Assembly (NCBI GenBank): GCA_016795425.1
Contig: JAEUHG010000131.1
Span: 1-64,000 of the forward strand
DNA from: Verrucomicrobiales bacterium
GTDB lineage: Bacteria; Verrucomicrobiota; Verrucomicrobiia; Limisphaerales; CAIMTB01
Length of the DNA stretch: 64,000 nucleotides
Reading direction: 5' to 3'
Position numbers and translations under genes: made by a program. The notes under the pieces are model-generated. The model searched no databases and was not told where the DNA came from. It saw only the letters and a program-made list of their open reading frames with translations. Shown piece after piece: positions 61,955 through 64,000 of the stretch (its first letter is position 1; each line of letters starts with the position of its first letter).

Positions 61955-63436
61955 TTGAACCCCTCGTCGAATCTCGCTCCGCCCGCGACCGCAACGGCCC
62001 TCCGCAGCGAGCGCACCACGGCCTTCCTGGTGCCGCTGCTGTTGGTGGCATTGCTTTTTGCCCTCCGCATCCTGGGACCTTCCAATCTCACCGACAACGA
62101 CCAGGAACGACCCGCCGCCTACATCCTTGATGCCGTAAAGAACGGACATTGGATCATCCAGAAAGACTGGCTCGGGGACATCGCCTCTAAACCCCCTTTG
62201 TACACTTGGTGGTCGGGACTCACCTCGATGCTGGTCGGCAGAGTGAACCTGGCGACGCTTTATCTCCCCTGCGCCCTGGCAATGGCAGGAACCGCCCTGC
62301 TGGTCGCCTGGACCGCCGGCGCGGCGCTCGGACCTCGCGGCGCCTTGGTGGCCGCCCTGTTCTTCGTTGCCAACCCGTTGACGGCGAAATTGGTGGCTCT
62401 GGCTCGCACCGACGCCGTGTTCACCTTGGGGGTGGCACTGACCGCCACACTCGCAGGGCGCGCAGCCCTCACCGGGCGCGGTTGGGTTCCGGCCTGGATA
62501 GCCGCCGCAGCAGCCACTCTCACGAAAGGGCCTTTGGGACTCGTCCTCGGATTCGCCGGATTGCTTAGCCTCTTCTGGGACCGCCCGGCCCATCGGCGAT
62601 GGCACGGAGGCGCCACCCAGTTTGTCGGTGCAGGGATCTTCGTGTTCCTTACTGCCGGCTGGTTCTTCCTGGCCTGGCGCGACCTGGGCGATCCACTCAT
62701 CCAGAAAATGATTCGATCCGAACTGGTGAATCACGCCATCCAGGCCAGCGAGAACTCCCGATTGCTTGGTTTCGCCCTCACACCGGCCTATTTCATGGGC
62801 CGCTTTGTCCCGTGGAGCTTGCTGACGTTGGTGGGCATTGTTCACGCGCTGCGGCATCCCCCTGCCGACCCCACGGTGCGCCGGATGCAACGTTACGCCC
62901 TGGCATGGCTGGTTACGGGTCTGCTCGTCTTCGGTGCCGCCAGTCATCAACGAGGCGATTTGGTGGCACCTCTCATGCCCGCCGGAGCCCTGCTTGCAGC
63001 TATCCCGGTCGCACGCTGGACCCAACGATGGACCTTCCGCCGACTCGCCCTCGTCTCCGGGTTTTTGGGACTTCTGCTGGCCTTGGGATTTCAGTGGGAT
63101 CACACCCGGCGACGACGGGACGCGTTTGCCGAGAGCCAGGGCTGCGAGTTGATGGCCAGGGACCTTCTGCGGTTGGGCGATCGCTATCAGCCGACGGTGC
63201 ATGTCGACGCTCCCTTTGCCCTTCAATTCCATCTCGGCACCATGCACTTCGCCGTATCCCCGGAACGTGCCGCCGCCCTGCTTCGCTCCGGGGCCGCCAA
63301 GTCAGCTGCCGTGTCAGACAGGGACGCGCTCACGGCGGCGCTCGGTTCGGATGCCACCCGACTCCGTGTGCTCGCGCAGTGGCCTGATTCTCCTGCACCG
63401 CGCCTTCAGATCGTCGCCTTGGAACCCGCTCCTTGA
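61955..63436 (+). CDS. ArnT/GT39-like membrane glycosyltransferase
   Basis: A 493-residue inner-membrane protein with about ten or more helices, of the dolichyl-phosphate-mannose/ArnT type that transfers a sugar from a lipid carrier to an acceptor on the periplasmic side. The N-terminal loop after the first helix has NLTDNDQERPAAYI, with the acidic pair expected in the active site, followed by DIASKPPLYTWWSGLTSML, the family's KPP motif. LTKGPLGLVLGFAGLL is another conserved stretch. A soluble periplasmic C-terminal domain (about 395-493) completes it. The only start that keeps the first helix is a TTG at 61955, so the exact N-terminus is uncertain. Confidence 0.82.
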   Translation: MNPSSNLAPPATATALRSERTTAFLVPLLLVALLFALRILGPSNLTDNDQERPAAYILDAVKNGHWIIQKDWLGDIASKPPLYTWWSGLTSMLVGRVNLATLYLPCALAMAGTALLVAWTAGAALGPRGALVAALFFVANPLTAKLVALARTDAVFTLGVALTATLAGRAALTGRGWVPAWIAAAAATLTKGPLGLVLGFAGLLSLFWDRPAHRRWHGGATQFVGAGIFVFLTAGWFFLAWRDLGDPLIQKMIRSELVNHAIQASENSRLLGFALTPAYFMGRFVPWSLLTLVGIVHALRHPPADPTVRRMQRYALAWLVTGLLVFGAASHQRGDLVAPLMPAGALLAAIPVARWTQRWTFRRLALVSGFLGLLLALGFQWDHTRRRRDAFAESQGCELMARDLLRLGDRYQPTVHVDAPFALQFHLGTMHFAVSPERAAALLRSGAAKSAAVSDRDALTAALGSDATRLRVLAQWPDSPAPRLQIVALEPAP

Positions 63437-63483
63437 GGCACGGTAGGTCTTCACTCCACTCCCGCCGTCCGTCGGCCGGTTTT

Positions 63484-63518
63484 GACGGCTTTGACAGCCG
63501 TCTCCCGTCCCGTATGCT
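63484..63518 (+). promoter_or_regulatory. asd promoter with overlapping inverted repeat
   Basis: TTGACA (63491-63496) and TATGCT (63513-63518) are 16 bases apart, a strong sigma-70-type promoter. The inverted repeat GACGGCT-TTGAC-AGCCGTC (63484-63502) contains most of the -35 box in its loop, as an operator would. The predicted transcript would start only a few bases before the ATG at 63530. Confidence 0.65.
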
Positions 63519-63529
63519 GGCCCTTCTTT

Positions 63530-64000
63530 ATGAATCGGAACCGGAATTGGAAGGTGGCTGTCGTTGGCGCAACGGGTGCCGTTGGCATCGAAATGATTGA
63601 GACTCTCGAGAAGCGTCGATTTCCGGTGGAATCCCTGACGCTGCTCGCCTCGGCCCGGTCTGCTGGCAAAACGCTGCCCTTTCAAGGCAAGGACATTTCG
63701 GTTCAGGAACTGCGCAGGGACTCCTTCCAAGGCATCGACATCGCGCTTTTCAGCGCCGGTGGCTCGATCTCAAAGGAATATGCCCCCATCGCCGCCCAAG
63801 CCGGATGTGTGGTAATCGACAACAGCTCGGCATTTCGCATGGACGATTCGGTTCCGCTGGTGATTCCGGAGATCAATCCCGAGGATGCCAAGAAGCACAA
63901 GGGCATCATTGCCAACCCGAATTGCACCACGGCCATCACGCTCATGGCGTTGTACCCACTGCACAAGGCCTTTGGCGTGACGCGCGTGATCGCTGCATCC
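63530..64000 (+). CDS. asd: Aspartate-semialdehyde dehydrogenase (partial, runs off window)
   Basis: The first 157 codons of aspartate-semialdehyde dehydrogenase, the branch-point enzyme for lysine, threonine, methionine and diaminopimelate synthesis. The NADP-binding start KVAVVGATGAVGIEMIETLE is followed by SARSAGKTLPF, ALFSAGGSISKEYAP, VVIDNSSAFRMDDSVPLVIP and the catalytic cysteine in ANPNCTTAITLMAL. The reading frame stays open to the last base; the C-terminal half is beyond the window. The ATG is at the family position, right after the promoter. Confidence 0.96.
   Translation, partial: MNRNRNWKVAVVGATGAVGIEMIETLEKRRFPVESLTLLASARSAGKTLPFQGKDISVQELRRDSFQGIDIALFSAGGSISKEYAPIAAQAGCVVIDNSSAFRMDDSVPLVIPEINPEDAKKHKGIIANPNCTTAITLMALYPLHKAFGVTRVIAAS

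Noticed and set aside
61676..63247. Minus-strand open frame (523 codons) opposite the GT39-like gene
   Set aside because: The translation has repeated Gly/Gln/Glu stretches and no domain; the plus-strand frame has membrane helices and family motifs.

Overview
The window is GC-rich bacterial chromosome, most likely from a member of the Verrucomicrobiota. No rRNA gene is present, so this rests on gene content: a PEP-CTERM protein and a VPDGG-CTERM protein, a giant lamin-tail/CotH secreted protein, a DUF1080 protein, a Tat-exported Gfo/Idh/MocA oxidoreductase, and sugar-related propeller and cupin enzymes. Planctomycetota share part of this set. Many starts are GTG or TTG, and ATGA/GTGA overlaps between neighbouring genes are common.

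Layout. 1-2.8 kb: decayed DNA with a PEP-CTERM gene and a truncated relic of a paralogue, an array of mutually different short palindromes, and tRNA-Asn with its promoter. 3-8.5 kb: POT-type peptide transporter, DUF1080 hydrolase-like protein, VPDGG-CTERM protein, Gfo/Idh oxidoreductase. 8.6-16.9 kb: a five-gene minus-strand cluster whose first gene encodes a TIR domain anchored by three membrane helices, followed by two exported proteins (one TPR-rich), an outer-membrane barrel protein and a beta-rich protein. 17-25.7 kb: MFS transporter, solo cyclic-nucleotide-binding domain, HypB/HypA without any hydrogenase, and the 1693-residue CotH/lamin-tail protein.

25.9-37.8 kb: ten co-directional genes that combine an ABC transporter of the nitrate/taurine type with three solute-binding proteins (two fused to OmpA-like domains), a membrane-anchored vWA protein, a PspA-like protein, a double AAA-type ATPase and two small membrane proteins. 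I regard this as the best candidate for a poorly described system, probably an envelope sensing or stress machine built around a transporter.

37.8-51 kb: divergent carbohydrate-active genes (including a six-hairpin/five-blade propeller fusion), EamA transporter, cupin isomerase-like protein, HupE-like membrane protein with a TPR partner, GNAT, cobalamin adenosyltransferase, a LapA-like protein and a cell-wall amidase. 51-57.4 kb: housekeeping genes alaS, ftsH, a cysteine-poor DksA/TraR protein, rpmG, rpsR and a terminator. 57.4-60.8 kb: a zinc uptake operon ending in its own Fur-family regulator, with a palindrome over its promoter, and a convergent 55-residue gene whose terminator lies inside the regulator gene. 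61-64 kb: HAD phosphatase-like protein, GT39/ArnT-like glycosyltransferase, and the start of asd, which runs off the window.
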